DNA of 36,081 nt, taken from assembly GCA_945877805.1 (NCBI GenBank), contig CAMCSM010000021.1, positions 1 through 36,081 on the forward strand. The letters are read 5' to 3'. The DNA is from Methylacidiphilum caldifontis (GTDB lineage: Bacteria; Verrucomicrobiota; Verrucomicrobiia; Methylacidiphilales; CAMAQI01). Shown here piece by piece: positions 1-7,773 of this stretch. A program made the position numbers and the translations under genes. The notes under the pieces are model-generated. The model did not search any database, was not told the DNA's origin, and saw only the letters and a list, made by a program, of their open reading frames with translations. Every line of letters begins with the position of its first letter. The first letter of the stretch is position 1.

Positions 1-205
1 TGTCGAAGATCCGCCGTAGTTCTGAAAGAAAACGTAGGTGGACGCCGACACTTTGAGCCCATCTCTAACTCCATGTTGACTCATTCGACGCCCGTCTCAT
101 TCGGATTGCGTCCTGCAATCTCCTCCTCTGTCGGATCGTCTCCTCCAAAACCCTTTTGGAGTCGGCTCCCCATTCAAATGTATTGATATTTTTCGGATTT
201 TTTGA

Positions 206-294
206 ATTCACCCACTTGGTGAATGCTCTCTCATCTCCTTTTACCTCTCAAATCCTTTTTTTAAAAACTTCTAATGCAAGAAATGGGATAAAAA
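206..294 (+). repeat. Composite repeat B1: hairpin plus AATGCAAGAAAT core
   Basis: A TTCACC/GGTGAA hairpin (206-224) is followed at 272-294 by TAATGCAAGAAATGGGATAA. The same two parts recur at 17825-17887 and 21398-21461, where they are only 26 nt apart; here the spacer is longer. The copy lies about 40 nt upstream of dapL in the same orientation. Confidence 0.6.
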
Positions 295-300
295 TCGGAA

Positions 301-335
301 TTGTCGGATTTAAAAAGGTCGTTAGGTTTTCGCCC
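301..335 (+). promoter_or_regulatory. Candidate dapL promoter, leaderless type
   Basis: A -35-like TTGTCG (301-306), a 16-nt spacer and a -10-like TAGGTT (323-328) leave only 7 nt before the ATG at 336. No Shine-Dalgarno sequence is present. Transcription would start at or next to the start codon. Seen by eye and not scored statistically. Confidence 0.45.
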
Positions 336-1577
336 ATGCAAGAAAGCTATATCCAATCGTTGTTTGCGGAGAGAATCGGCGGAAATATGTTCGGCAAGGA
401 TACCGCGATTTATAAATTTGAGAAAATCAAGCGGGCGAAACGGGCGGCGATGGAGCAAAATCCGGGAAAAGAACTGTTTGATCTTGGGGTCGGAGAACCG
501 GATGAGATGGCTTTTACTGAGGTTGTGGCGAAGCTGCATGAGGAGTCACAGAAGAGTGAAAATCGTGGCTATGCCGATAACGGGGGCCTGGTCCTTAAGC
601 AGGCGGCGGCTCGTTATATGAAGAACTTATGCGGGGTTACGGTCGATGCGGAGAGCCAGGTTTGTCATTCGATTGGAAGTAAGGCGGCGCTGTCGATTTT
701 ACCGGCCAGTTTGATTAATCCTGGGGATGTCGTTTTGATGACCGTTCCTGGATATCCGGTTTTTGGAACGCATGCAAAATATTATGGGGGAACCGTTCAC
801 AATCTTCCGCTGCTGGAGAAAAATCAGTTTTTGCCGGATCTGAAGAGTATCCCTGCGGATGTTTTGGCGAAGGCGAAGGTTTTGGTGATTAATTATCCGA
901 ACAATCCGACGGGAGCGAGTGCGACTCCGGCCTTTTTTGAAGAGGTGGTCGCTTTTGCGAAGAGTCATGGAATCGTCGTGATCCATGACTTTGCGTATGC
1001 CGCTTTGGTTTTTGAAGGGAAGCCGATGAGTTTTTTGGCGACTCCAGGAGCGATGGAGGTGGGAGTGGAGCTGCACTCTGCCAGTAAGAATTTTAATATG
1101 ACCGGATGGCGTTGTGGGTTCGTCGTCGGCAATGAACTGTTGGTGAAGGCCTATGCGACGGTGAAAGATAATACCGATTCCGGTCAGTTTTTAGGAATTC
1201 AAAATGCGGTTGCTTACTGTTTTGATCATCCGGAGATTACGGAGAAGATTGCTTCGAAATATTCTCGTCGGATGGATCAGCTTGTGCCGACGTTACAGCA
1301 GTTGGGTTTTCAAGTGAAGAAGCCCCGGGGCTCCTTTTTTCTCTATGCCCCTGCGCCAAAGCGTGCTGTGGGAGAGGGGAAGAGTTTTGAATTTGCCAGC
1401 GGGGAGGCTTTTTCGCAATGGATGATCACCGAGAATTTGATTTCGACCGTCCCTTGGGATGATGCGGGGTCGTTCGTTCGTTTTAGTGTCACCTTCTCTG
1501 CGGTGGGAGAGAGCGAGGAGTTGCGGGTGGTTGGAGAGATTGCCCAACGACTGGGGCGATTTAAATTCGAGTTTTAA
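336..1577 (+). CDS. dapL: LL-diaminopimelate aminotransferase
   Basis: PLP-dependent class I/II aminotransferase that converts tetrahydrodipicolinate directly to LL-diaminopimelate, for lysine and peptidoglycan synthesis in the cytoplasm. The 413-residue protein has the usual family length. The PLP-lysine motif SASKNFNMTGWRCG puts the Schiff-base lysine at about K251; NYPNNPTGA is the conserved aminotransferase motif before it, and the N-terminal stretch GGNMFGKDTAIYKFEKIK is typical of the DapL group. The frame is open from 156, but the ATG at 336 fits the family N-terminus and sits just behind a good promoter. DapL is common in plants, Chlamydiae and Verrucomicrobiota. No other dap gene is nearby. 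Confidence 0.88.
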   Translation: MQESYIQSLFAERIGGNMFGKDTAIYKFEKIKRAKRAAMEQNPGKELFDLGVGEPDEMAFTEVVAKLHEESQKSENRGYADNGGLVLKQAAARYMKNLCGVTVDAESQVCHSIGSKAALSILPASLINPGDVVLMTVPGYPVFGTHAKYYGGTVHNLPLLEKNQFLPDLKSIPADVLAKAKVLVINYPNNPTGASATPAFFEEVVAFAKSHGIVVIHDFAYAALVFEGKPMSFLATPGAMEVGVELHSASKNFNMTGWRCGFVVGNELLVKAYATVKDNTDSGQFLGIQNAVAYCFDHPEITEKIASKYSRRMDQLVPTLQQLGFQVKKPRGSFFLYAPAPKRAVGEGKSFEFASGEAFSQWMITENLISTVPWDDAGSFVRFSVTFSAVGESEELRVVGEIAQRLGRFKFEF

Positions 1578-1590
1578 ACCCAAAATTATT

Positions 1591-1634
1591 ACCGCTTCCA
1601 GCGGAGAGGGCTTATCGCTTTGCGATCCTTTTCC
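1591..1634 (+). terminator. Weak hairpins after dapL
   Basis: Two small stem-loops follow the stop codon: CCGCT/AGCGG (about 1591-1603) and ATCGC/GCGAT, the second followed by a short T-rich run (CCTTTTCC). It may end dapL transcription. The stems are short, so this is tentative. Confidence 0.3.
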
Positions 1635-1730
1635 TAAGAGATAATTCTTAAGTAGGAGTCGTTGATAATGATATGTTTACAACTTTTCATGAATTAGCTA
1701 TGTAAAAACTAGCATTTTTTAATAGAAATA

Positions 1731-1764
1731 TTGACAAACTATCGTCTTTTTATACTATTAATAA
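1731..1764 (+). promoter_or_regulatory. Strong -35/-10 promoter, leaderless type, before the AAA ATPase
   Basis: A consensus -35 TTGACA (1731-1736), a 16-nt spacer and TACTAT (1753-1758) end 6 nt before the ATG at 1765. The surrounding DNA is very A+T rich and no ribosome-binding site is present. This is the clearest leaderless candidate in the window. Confidence 0.6.
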
Positions 1765-3108
1765 ATGGATCGTTTATTCCTAAAGACCTTATTGGAGTGG
1801 AAATCCTCGCCCGCCCGAAAGCCTCTCTTGCTTCAGGGAGCGCGTCAGGTGGGGAAGACTTGGATCTTGAAGACTTTTGGCGAACAGCAATTCCAACATT
1901 ACCTTATTTTGGATTTTGCCCGCAATCCGGAGTTGGCAGGCTTTTTTGATAACAATCTTCAGCCTAAACGGATTTTGACCGATCTGGGGGTGTATTTAAA
2001 CCGGGATATTGACCTTGCCAATACACTCCTCGTTTTTGACGAAATTCAGCAATGTCCGAAGGCCCTGACTTCGTTGAAATATTTTAGCGAAGAGCTTCCC
2101 GAAGCCTATCTCTGCGCCTCCGGTTCCTTACTGGGACTCGGGCTTTCTGAGCAAAACTTTCCGGTTGGAAAAATTCGGAGGGAATGGCTTCGCCCTATGT
2201 CGTTCGAGGAATTTTTGATGGCTCTCGGAGAATCTTCCCTGCGCCAGTCTTTGGCCGAGGCAGCCGGGCGTCGGAGTGCCATTTCATCGCCAATCCACCA
2301 AAAGACATTTAGTTTGTTCAAAGAATACCTCATCACTGGGGGAATGCCCGAGGTGGTCTCCGCGTACATAGCCTTGAGGGAAACGCGCGTCGCCGCCTTT
2401 CATGCCGTGCGCGACCTGCAAAAGAATCTGACAGAATCCTATCTGGATGACATTGCTAAGCACTCGGGCTCCATCAAGGCGATTCACATCGCGGCTCTTT
2501 TTAAAAATATTCCCCTCCAGTTAGCGAGGGAAACGACTGGCATTCGCAAGTTTTTATTCAAGGATGTCCTTTCAGGACGCTCCTCTTATGATCAACTGGA
2601 AGGACCTATCCAATGGCTCGATAAAGCGGGTCTAGTGCACCGCATCCCGATCTGCCGAGCCGTGAAGATGCCACTGGCCGCACATGCCGAAGAGAATGCG
2701 TTTATGCTTTATCTGTTTGATGTCGGCATCCTCGGCTCGATGCTTCGTCTAGACCCCGGTGCCATTTATCAAAATGAAGTTGGGCAATTCAAAGGATTTC
2801 TGATGGAAAACGCGGTCTTAAATGAAATGATTTTCTCGGGAGCCGAAGGTCTTTGCACCTGGCGGCATAACACGGCGGAAATCGAGTTTTTGATGGCCTC
2901 TGGCGAAGCGATCCTCCCCATCGAAGTGAAAGCCGGAATGAATACTAAGGCCAAGAGCCTGAAAATTTTCAGGGAAAAATTTAAGCCAGCTCGATCCCTC
3001 CTTTTCTCCGGGGTTGGCTGCCACCAGGAAGATGAGGGATTGCTCCATGCCCCGGTGTATCTGGCGGCGGATGTCATTCGGGAGATCGTCATGATGAAGG
3101 TGGGTTAA
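1765..3108 (+). CDS. AAA_14/DUF4143-family ATPase
   Basis: The 447-residue protein has an N-terminal AAA-type P-loop domain: Walker A GARQVGKT (residues 25-32) and Walker B LLVFDEIQQ (88-95). The C-terminal half resembles DUF4143, with the ending IEFLMASGEAILPIEVKAG, which looks like the nuclease-like PD-(D/E)xK fold often seen there. Family members are widespread, patchily distributed accessory ATPases, and their cellular role is not settled. Codons are richer in C-ending triplets than in dapL, and an A+T-rich upstream region precedes the gene. Both suggest independent acquisition, but no mobile gene flanks it. It converges on crcB. No antitoxin or partner gene is evident. Confidence 0.8.
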   Translation: MDRLFLKTLLEWKSSPARKPLLLQGARQVGKTWILKTFGEQQFQHYLILDFARNPELAGFFDNNLQPKRILTDLGVYLNRDIDLANTLLVFDEIQQCPKALTSLKYFSEELPEAYLCASGSLLGLGLSEQNFPVGKIRREWLRPMSFEEFLMALGESSLRQSLAEAAGRRSAISSPIHQKTFSLFKEYLITGGMPEVVSAYIALRETRVAAFHAVRDLQKNLTESYLDDIAKHSGSIKAIHIAALFKNIPLQLARETTGIRKFLFKDVLSGRSSYDQLEGPIQWLDKAGLVHRIPICRAVKMPLAAHAEENAFMLYLFDVGILGSMLRLDPGAIYQNEVGQFKGFLMENAVLNEMIFSGAEGLCTWRHNTAEIEFLMASGEAILPIEVKAGMNTKAKSLKIFREKFKPARSLLFSGVGCHQEDEGLLHAPVYLAADVIREIVMMKVG

Positions 3109-3237
3109 ATTCCTGATTTCCCTATTTTAAAATCTCTTTGTTTTTTAAACGCTGCGTCGCTGCGGGAGACAGGTATTGAATCTCTTTGATTTGTTTTTTT
3201 CCTACGGAGTTGTGCCCCCTCCGTTATCCTCTCGGGC
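3109..3237. other. Convergent intergenic gap with short direct repeat
   Basis: This lies between the AAA ATPase gene and crcB. It carries two copies of AATCTCTTTG (3131-3140 and 3179-3188), each followed by a T-rich run. The T runs may help terminate transcription from the left. I see no clear hairpin. Confidence 0.4.
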
Positions 3238-3615
3238 TTATCGCGAGGCGATCCAGAAACCGAGGGCGGCGAGGGTGATTCCAAAGAGTGTGGAAGCGGC
3301 AATGTAGCTGAACATGAGCAGCGGTTTGGTTTGAAAAAGAGTCAGCGATTCTAAGGCAAAGGAGGAGAAGGTGGTAAATCCTCCTAAGAAGCCGGTGATC
3401 AGGAGCAGTCGCCATTCTGGGGCGACCGGATTTTTAGTCCAAAAGCCGCCGAGTAGGCCAATGAGAAGGCAACCGATAAGATTGACGGCGAAGGTGCTCC
3501 AGGGCCAAGCGAGGAGATTCGTTTTAGGATTGAGTAAAATCGCCGTGAGATAGCGAGCCACAGAGCCGAGCGCCCCTCCGAGGGCAACGAGAAGGATGAG
3601 GTGAATCGAGATCAT
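3238..3615 (-). CDS. crcB: Fluoride channel/exporter CrcB (Fluc)
   Basis: Small four-helix inner-membrane channel that lets fluoride leave the cell. The 125-residue length is normal. Family motifs are GGALGSVARY (13-22), the conserved Asn in TFAVNLIG (N45) and GFLGGFTTFSSFALE (75-89), whose Phe and Thr residues line the fluoride pathway. The start ATG overlaps the stop of the upstream CHASE2 gene as ATGA (3612-3615), so the two are translationally coupled. I looked upstream of the operon for a fluoride riboswitch and found none. Confidence 0.92.
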   Translation of the reverse strand: MISIHLILLVALGGALGSVARYLTAILLNPKTNLLAWPWSTFAVNLIGCLLIGLLGGFWTKNPVAPEWRLLLITGFLGGFTTFSSFALESLTLFQTKPLLMFSYIAASTLFGITLAALGFWIASR

Positions 3616-4889
3616 GGGGTGGTTTTTTGTTCATCATTAAACTCCCAGATCCGAGCGGCAAATCCAGAAAAAATCGAGCCGAGGCTGAGGAGGAGAAAGG
3701 CGGGGGCCGGAATCAAAAGATTGTGATTTTGTAAAAGGATAACCGACATCTCAATATAGAGTGCGGTGACGATAAGGGAAATAGGAATGGAGAATCGTGG
3801 GGGAATTAAAGTGATGAGTCCTGAGAGAGTGAAGGCAAAGGTGATAAAAAGAAGGGAGATCCAACGAAAGGAAAGGGATCGAATGAAGTCGGAGGAGAGA
3901 ATATTTTGGACGGCGAGCATTTGAATTTTGACCGGGGCCTCTCCGCCGGAGTTTTGCCGGATCACCTCATCCGTGCGCCCGATCCAGACCTGTTTTTGGC
4001 GAAGTGTTTTAAGGTCAAATTTCGGTTGCTCCCCTCGCTCCCGTTGGTCTGCGTAGAGAAGAAAATCATCAAAAGGAATGGTGATTGTTTCTAAGGAACG
4101 ATGACGGAGGGGCATCGCTCCTTGTGAGTCGATGGGAATGAGGCGGAGGATCTTTTTTTGTGAATCACGGAGAATTAAATAAGAGCCGAGCTTGAGAGTG
4201 GAAGCGGTGAGATCGGCTCGCAGATGAATGGCGGCAGATTGAAGGGCTAAGGAGGGAATGATTTGATTTCTCCAGCGAAAGACTAAAGGGATCGAGGTCG
4301 GTTTTTGTTTTGGATTTAAGGGGAGGTTGGAAATGCCGACATGGGAGTTAGAGGCAAAAGTTTCAACGGGCCAATAGAGGGAGTGATAGGGAGTGAGGGA
4401 GCTGATCTCCCCTTCAAAAGGGATGGAGATAAGGTTTTGTGGAGGGGGGGCCTCACTGCCGGCTTGGAAAGCGGCGGAGGCAAAGATCACGTGATCAAAG
4501 CGTTCGACAAGATGCGCAAAGGTGGTGTCGAAGGCCTCTTGGTGCTGGTCGCGATCATGGAGAAGAGTTTCGAAGGAGACACTTTGCGGGAAGCAAGGGA
4601 CGAGCGCGCGGAGAGCGATGGCGAAATCGAGTCGAGGCCAAGGCCAGGGGCGCTCGTGGGGAATTCGATCAATCGCAATGAGGGCGAGGGAGGGGCTCTC
4701 CATTTTTTTTAGGGGCGGTTGAAATTGAGCCCAGAGAGAGAACTTTTGATCGGCTTGATCGAGGAGATGAGTTGCGTGAGAGAGCAAGAGAAGAAGCGAC
4801 CAGATTCCGGAGAGAATCAGGGAAAGAAGAAGTCGAGAGTGAGGCTGTGTCACAAGAGGAGATCTTAGCAATGAACGGAGCGGGGACAA
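3612..4889 (-). CDS. CHASE2-domain membrane protein without output domain
   Basis: About 425 residues. One N-terminal membrane segment (about 18-38) is followed by a long extracytoplasmic region with CHASE2 features (LALIAIDRIPHERPWPWPR, SFETLLHDRD) and three C-terminal membrane helices (about 340-412). CHASE2 is an extracellular sensory domain normally joined to a kinase, cyclase or adaptor. Here the protein stops about 12 residues after the last helix, so no output domain exists in this chain. The first start in frame is TTG at 4889; a GTG about 36 nt downstream (beginning MTQPHSRLLL) is an equally good start, and neither has a Shine-Dalgarno site. The 4-bp overlap with crcB implies co-expression. 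Confidence 0.72.
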   Translation of the reverse strand: MSPLRSLLRSPLVTQPHSRLLLSLILSGIWSLLLLLSHATHLLDQADQKFSLWAQFQPPLKKMESPSLALIAIDRIPHERPWPWPRLDFAIALRALVPCFPQSVSFETLLHDRDQHQEAFDTTFAHLVERFDHVIFASAAFQAGSEAPPPQNLISIPFEGEISSLTPYHSLYWPVETFASNSHVGISNLPLNPKQKPTSIPLVFRWRNQIIPSLALQSAAIHLRADLTASTLKLGSYLILRDSQKKILRLIPIDSQGAMPLRHRSLETITIPFDDFLLYADQRERGEQPKFDLKTLRQKQVWIGRTDEVIRQNSGGEAPVKIQMLAVQNILSSDFIRSLSFRWISLLFITFAFTLSGLITLIPPRFSIPISLIVTALYIEMSVILLQNHNLLIPAPAFLLLSLGSIFSGFAARIWEFNDEQKTTP

Positions 4890-4951
4890 TCAAATTGAGA
4901 GGGATATTTCGTTCAACCCAAATTTTGCCACATCTCCGTCCCGCATATGCG

Positions 4952-4969
4952 CATATGCGTCAACTTAAG
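4952..4969 (-). repeat. Dispersed repeat A1 (CTTAAGTTGACGC core)
   Basis: The minus strand reads CTTAAGTTGACGCATATG, which differs at one position from the copies at 6036 and 24364. It is followed on the minus strand by GCGCATATGCGGGA, resembling the GCGCACGTGCGGGA that follows the 24364 copy. Confidence 0.65.
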
Positions 4970-5028
4970 CTCCTTCTCCTGGGGCGAACTTTCAAAAAAC
5001 CTTGTCTCACGCGAAGCAACTGTCCCCA

Positions 5029-5042
5029 TGGAATGGGGAATG
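5029..5042 (+). repeat. Short repeat F1 (TGGAATGGGGAATG)
   Basis: A 14-nt sequence recurring exactly, inverted, at 13263-13276, followed in both by a G.CAC continuation. Both copies sit next to a long inverted-repeat element. Confidence 0.45.
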
Positions 5043-5071
5043 GCACGGGAGTGAAGCTGGATTTTTAAACC

Positions 5072-5197
5072 ATTTTTCACGCAAAGCCGCAAAGCCTCCC
5101 AAGGTTCTCCCCGTAGGAATTTGGAAAAGAAAAAATAAAAAAATCATTTGCCTTTTTGGGAGGAGCCTTGGGCAACTTTGCGGCTTCGTGTGAAAAA
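5072..5197. repeat. Inverted-repeat element C1 (about 126 bp)
   Basis: The left arm (5072-5104, starting TTTTTCACGCAAAGCCGC) pairs imperfectly over about 33 nt with the right arm (5166-5197, ending GTGTGAAAAA). A competing pair CCTCCCAA/TTGGGAGG (5095-5102, 5156-5163) lies inside. Each arm shows the AAAGnnG-type short periodicity seen in C2 and C3. It could fold as a long hairpin in DNA or RNA. Confidence 0.65.
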
Positions 5198-5244
5198 CTG
5201 TATTTGGGTATTTTTCATAATCTCTTGGACGATAGATATTTATA

Positions 5245-5265
5245 AACTTCAGGAAGTTTACTTCA
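5245..5265 (-). repeat. Dispersed repeat A5 (5' extension of family A)
   Basis: On the minus strand this matches 20 of 21 positions with 24351-24371 (TGAAGTAAACTTCCT then KAAGTT), the region just upstream of and overlapping copy A4. The rest of the A core has diverged here. Confidence 0.5.
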
Positions 5266-5382
5266 CTAGGAGGAGCAACGTACGCGACGTTTAAATCCCT
5301 ACCTCCCCCTCATTCTGACTACGGCTCTGTCGAGCCTCTTCCCTATTTTTAAAAAGTTCTCGAAAAATGCCTTTAAATTGAT

Positions 5383-5417
5383 TTGTTTTGAGAGGGAGTG
5401 GGGTTAAGTTCTCGTTT
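5383..5417 (+). promoter_or_regulatory. Candidate ubiX promoter, leaderless type
   Basis: TTGTTT (5383-5388), a 16-nt spacer and TAAGTT (5405-5410), then 7 nt to the ATG at 5418. A purine-rich GAGGGAGTGGGG lies in the spacer region, too far upstream to act as a normal ribosome-binding site. Confidence 0.4.
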
Positions 5418-5978
5418 ATGAAGTTTGTGATTGCGATTACCGGAGCCAGTGGCGCCCTTTATGCGAAGCGGTTGATCGATTGTTTGATTGAGCAAAAAGC
5501 CGAGATCGAGATTGTTTTCAGTAGCCATGCAAAAGAGGTGGCGGCGGTGGAGGCAGTTCAATACGATTTTCCGGAGAGCATTCCCGTTTATGGAGATCGC
5601 TCGATGCAGAAGCCCTTTGTGAGCGGCTCTGCGAAATATGAGGCGATGGTGGTCATCCCTTGTTCGATGGGAACGATCGGTCGAATCGCCCACGGGTATT
5701 CGGATAGCGCGATCACTCGGGCCGCCGATGTTTTTTTGAAGGAGAAGCGACCGCTTCTTCTTGTTCCTCGCGAGACTCCTTGGAATTTAATTCAAGCGCG
5801 CAACGTCGTCACCGTGATGGAGGCCGGGGCGACAGTGATTCCGGCCTGTCCCTCGTTTTATGGAAATCCGCAGAGCGTCGTGGAGGTCGTCGATACGATT
5901 GTTGCTCGGGTGTTGGATCATCTCAAGGTTCCACACCAACTCGTGAAGCGCTGGAAGCAAGAGGAGCCACGAGAGTAA
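5418..5978 (+). CDS. ubiX: Flavin prenyltransferase UbiX
   Basis: Transfers a dimethylallyl group to FMN to make the prenylated flavin cofactor of UbiD-type decarboxylases; cytoplasmic. The 186-residue chain begins MKFVIAITGASGALYAKR, with the GASG flavin-binding loop at 8-11. It has the conserved VIPCSMGTIGRIAHG and the VPRETPWN motif, which belongs to the FMN/prenyl-phosphate site. The frame is open 10 codons further up from a TTG, but the ATG at 5418 matches the family start. No ubiD or quinone gene is in the window, so the client enzyme must be encoded elsewhere. Confidence 0.92.
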   Translation: MKFVIAITGASGALYAKRLIDCLIEQKAEIEIVFSSHAKEVAAVEAVQYDFPESIPVYGDRSMQKPFVSGSAKYEAMVVIPCSMGTIGRIAHGYSDSAITRAADVFLKEKRPLLLVPRETPWNLIQARNVVTVMEAGATVIPACPSFYGNPQSVVEVVDTIVARVLDHLKVPHQLVKRWKQEEPRE

Positions 5979-6035
5979 TCCTCTTTATTGGCGTCTTTTG
6001 CTTTTTCTTGGCGGTTAAAACGTATTTTCTCTTTT

Positions 6036-6053
6036 CTTAAGTTGACGCCTATG
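6036..6053 (+). repeat. Dispersed repeat A2 (CTTAAGTTGACGCCTATG)
   Basis: Identical over 18 nt to 24364-24381. A copy of repeat B follows about 50 nt downstream in the same orientation, as at 24364. It lies between the convergent ubiX and binding-protein genes. Confidence 0.65.
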
Positions 6054-6103
6054 GTCCACCGACGGATCACTCATCCTCGCTCATCGACGAAGGCCTAATC
6101 GCC

Positions 6104-6126
6104 CAATGCAAGAAATGGGTTAAAAT
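6104..6126 (+). repeat. Dispersed repeat B2 (CAATGCAAGAAATGGGTTAA)
   Basis: Close match to the B core, 17 nt beyond the stop codon of the minus-strand binding-protein gene. No plus-strand gene follows, so this copy does not act as a promoter for a neighbouring gene. Confidence 0.6.
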
Positions 6127-6142
6127 CAAGGGAGTGAAGCGG

Positions 6143-7456
6143 TTACTGGATCGATTGATATCGAAGGGAGGCTTTTTTTCGCCATTGTTCACCGATCTTT
6201 TCGGCATGCAGTCGATCCGATTTCCAGAGGGGCCAAGAGGCTTCAAATTCGATTTCGCTAATGAGGGGAGTGAGAAAATCGGATTTAGATTTTTGCTCCG
6301 GGGAGAGAGCAAGGTAGCGAGTCCAAGCCTTTTGAAGTTCGGAATGGAAATCGATGAGTGATCTGCCCATTAATTCATTAAGTGCCGTCCAGCGTTCGCT
6401 GGCTAAGGTTGAGTTGTAGAGAAAGGCCGGAGGCGAGGTCAGGAGGGAGGGATCGATTTGTTGAAGGAGCGTACTTTTACTTTGAAGCGAGGTGAGAACC
6501 GGGATTCGGGTGATGCCGTAGTGGGTGGCTCCGTTGGGTTCTCCGATCGCATTGACCCAGAGGGATTGTCCCTTTTCGGAGAGAACGAAGTCGATAAAAC
6601 ATTGTGCCGCCTCAAGATGGGGCGCCCCTTTAAAGAGTGCGATGCCGTCGGGGATCAGAAGCGATTGATTTTTTGGATAGAGATAACGGACCTTATCCGC
6701 TCCTAACGAGGATTGAAGAGCCAAGGCATTGAGATCGATCGAGAGGGCGTGTGTGGCGTTTCCAAAGGCGACCTCTTTCGTTGAGATTGCGGGGTTTTGG
6801 GAGAAAGATTTCGTGTTGGCAGCCATTCTCAGGAGGAGACTCCACCCTTTTTCCCATCCGTAGCATTGGAGGATGATTTCGTAGATCATGTGGGCGCTGC
6901 CACTTTTACGTGGCTCGACTAAAGAGAGGAGCCCTTTGAATTCCGGTTGCGCAAGATCCTCCCATTGTTTAACGGGGGGAAGTTTTTTGAGTTTGCAGAG
7001 AGTGAGGTTTTCAAAAATTCCGAAGGTCGAGAGGGCCGTTGCGTAATAATTCCCCTCAGGATCTTGAAGGGGAAGTCCATTGAGTTCTTTGGGGAAGGAG
7101 TTCGCGGTCTCTTCGGAGAGAAAGTAAGGGGCGAGATGCCCTTTATCTTTTTGGTTTTCAAAGGGATCAAGGCCACCTCCCCAGAGGAGATCCATTCCGC
7201 AGGTATCGGGATTTTTGGCGTAAAGAGCATTCACGCTTTTTTCGATTTGAGAGGTCCCTCCCATATCACGCCAACGAACGGAGATTGGTTTGCCTTGGAT
7301 CAGAAGGTAGTGTTGTTGGAAGGCGTGAGTAAACTCTTTTTGGATTCCATCCCAATGAGGGGAGGCAATAATGAGCTCATCTTCTTCAGGGATCGCTGAA
7401 GAGAGAGGGGATAAAAAAAAGAGGAGAGCAAGGGCCGAGAGGGTCCATGGTCTCAT
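6143..7456 (-). CDS. Periplasmic substrate-binding protein of an ABC transporter (family 1 type)
   Basis: 437 residues from the ATG at 7456. The hydrophobic N-terminus (MRPWTLSALALLFFLSPLSS) is a Sec signal peptide. The mature protein resembles the Fe(III)/anion-type solute-binding family: an early LIIASPHW strand, SLVEPRKSGSAHMIYE, GNATHALSIDLNAL and IPDGIALFKGAPHLEAAQ, followed by FVLSEKGQSLWV. No permease or ATPase gene is adjacent, so it is an orphan here and its ligand is unknown. A TTG three codons upstream is possible but less likely. It lies 13 bp downstream of the PUR-family gene and is probably co-transcribed with it. Confidence 0.78.
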   Translation of the reverse strand: MRPWTLSALALLFFLSPLSSAIPEEDELIIASPHWDGIQKEFTHAFQQHYLLIQGKPISVRWRDMGGTSQIEKSVNALYAKNPDTCGMDLLWGGGLDPFENQKDKGHLAPYFLSEETANSFPKELNGLPLQDPEGNYYATALSTFGIFENLTLCKLKKLPPVKQWEDLAQPEFKGLLSLVEPRKSGSAHMIYEIILQCYGWEKGWSLLLRMAANTKSFSQNPAISTKEVAFGNATHALSIDLNALALQSSLGADKVRYLYPKNQSLLIPDGIALFKGAPHLEAAQCFIDFVLSEKGQSLWVNAIGEPNGATHYGITRIPVLTSLQSKSTLLQQIDPSLLTSPPAFLYNSTLASERWTALNELMGRSLIDFHSELQKAWTRYLALSPEQKSKSDFLTPLISEIEFEASWPLWKSDRLHAEKIGEQWRKKASLRYQSIQ

Positions 7457-7469
7457 TTCAAACAAGAGA

Positions 7470-7682
7470 TTAAATTGGTCCTGCAGATTCGTCGGCTTCG
7501 ATGATGCTGTCTAGGGCTTGTCGAAAGTCTTTCAGTCCAGGGGCGGGGATAATAATCGTATCTCGGCGACCGTTGACATCTTCCGTGATTCTTAAGAATC
7601 GCCCTCGAGGGTTTTGTTTGAGATCAAAAAAGAAACATTTACGTTCTACGGTAATTTTTTCACTGCGCATTAACTCATCCAT
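7470..7682 (-). CDS. PUR-family (DUF3276-like) nucleic-acid-binding protein
   Basis: A 70-residue protein with one PUR-alpha-like repeat: ERKCFFFDLKQNPRGRFLRITEDVNGRRDTIIIPA shows the beta-strand pattern with the conserved FFFDLK and GRFLRI blocks, then a helix (DFRQALDSIIE). Bacterial one-repeat PUR proteins bind single-stranded DNA/RNA, as described for Borrelia BpuR; the role here is inferred. The ATG at 7682 is favoured because GGAGGG stands 7 nt before it. A GTG at 7697 overlaps that site and is less likely. Confidence 0.78.
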   Translation of the reverse strand: MDELMRSEKITVERKCFFFDLKQNPRGRFLRITEDVNGRRDTIIIPAPGLKDFRQALDSIIEADESAGPI

Positions 7683-7713
7683 AATTAAACCCTCCACGTT
7701 GCGACCACAAAGT

Positions 7714-7741
7714 ATCGTACTAGAAATCGTTAATAAGTCAA
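7714..7741 (-). promoter_or_regulatory. Promoter of the PUR-family gene, with leader and Shine-Dalgarno
   Basis: On the minus strand TTGACT (7741-7736), a 16-nt spacer and TACGAT (7719-7714) precede a leader of roughly 25 nt with GGAGGG before the ATG at 7682. This is a conventional leadered promoter, in contrast to most other units here. Confidence 0.6.
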
Positions 7742-7773
7742 AAAATTATTATTGAGACAATTGTGACGTAAGG

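Larger units (their letters stand above)
1..335. other. Intergenic region upstream of dapL
   Basis: I see no convincing gene here. It holds a perfect 8-bp hairpin (CTCCAAAA/TTTTGGAG, 143-161), a second hairpin with 7-bp arms ATTCACC/GGTGAAT (206-224), one copy of the AATGCAAGAAAT repeat (272-294) and the candidate dapL promoter (301-328). A short open frame on the minus strand at the left edge has no recognisable content. Confidence 0.6.
4890..5417. other. Repeat-rich intergenic region between CHASE2 operon and ubiX
   Basis: No gene is visible in about 530 bp between divergent units. It contains repeat A1 (4952-4969, minus), an alternating purine-pyrimidine patch with repeated GCATATGC (4943-4958), repeat F1 (5029-5042), a long inverted-repeat element (5072-5197), repeat A5 (5245-5265, minus) and the ubiX promoter (5383-5410). 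Confidence 0.65.

Noticed and set aside
1-75. Partial gene on the minus strand at the left edge
   Set aside because: The frame is short and rich in Arg and Thr, with no family resemblance or start signal, so it cannot be supported.
4890-4960. Fluoride riboswitch upstream of the CHASE2-crcB operon
   Set aside because: No recognisable conserved core or pseudoknot pattern of the crcB motif is seen on the minus strand upstream of the operon.
5072-5197. CRISPR array at the tandem-like short units of the C elements
   Set aside because: The units are about 7-11 nt and imperfect, lack unique spacers, and are arranged as inverted arms; no cas gene is present.
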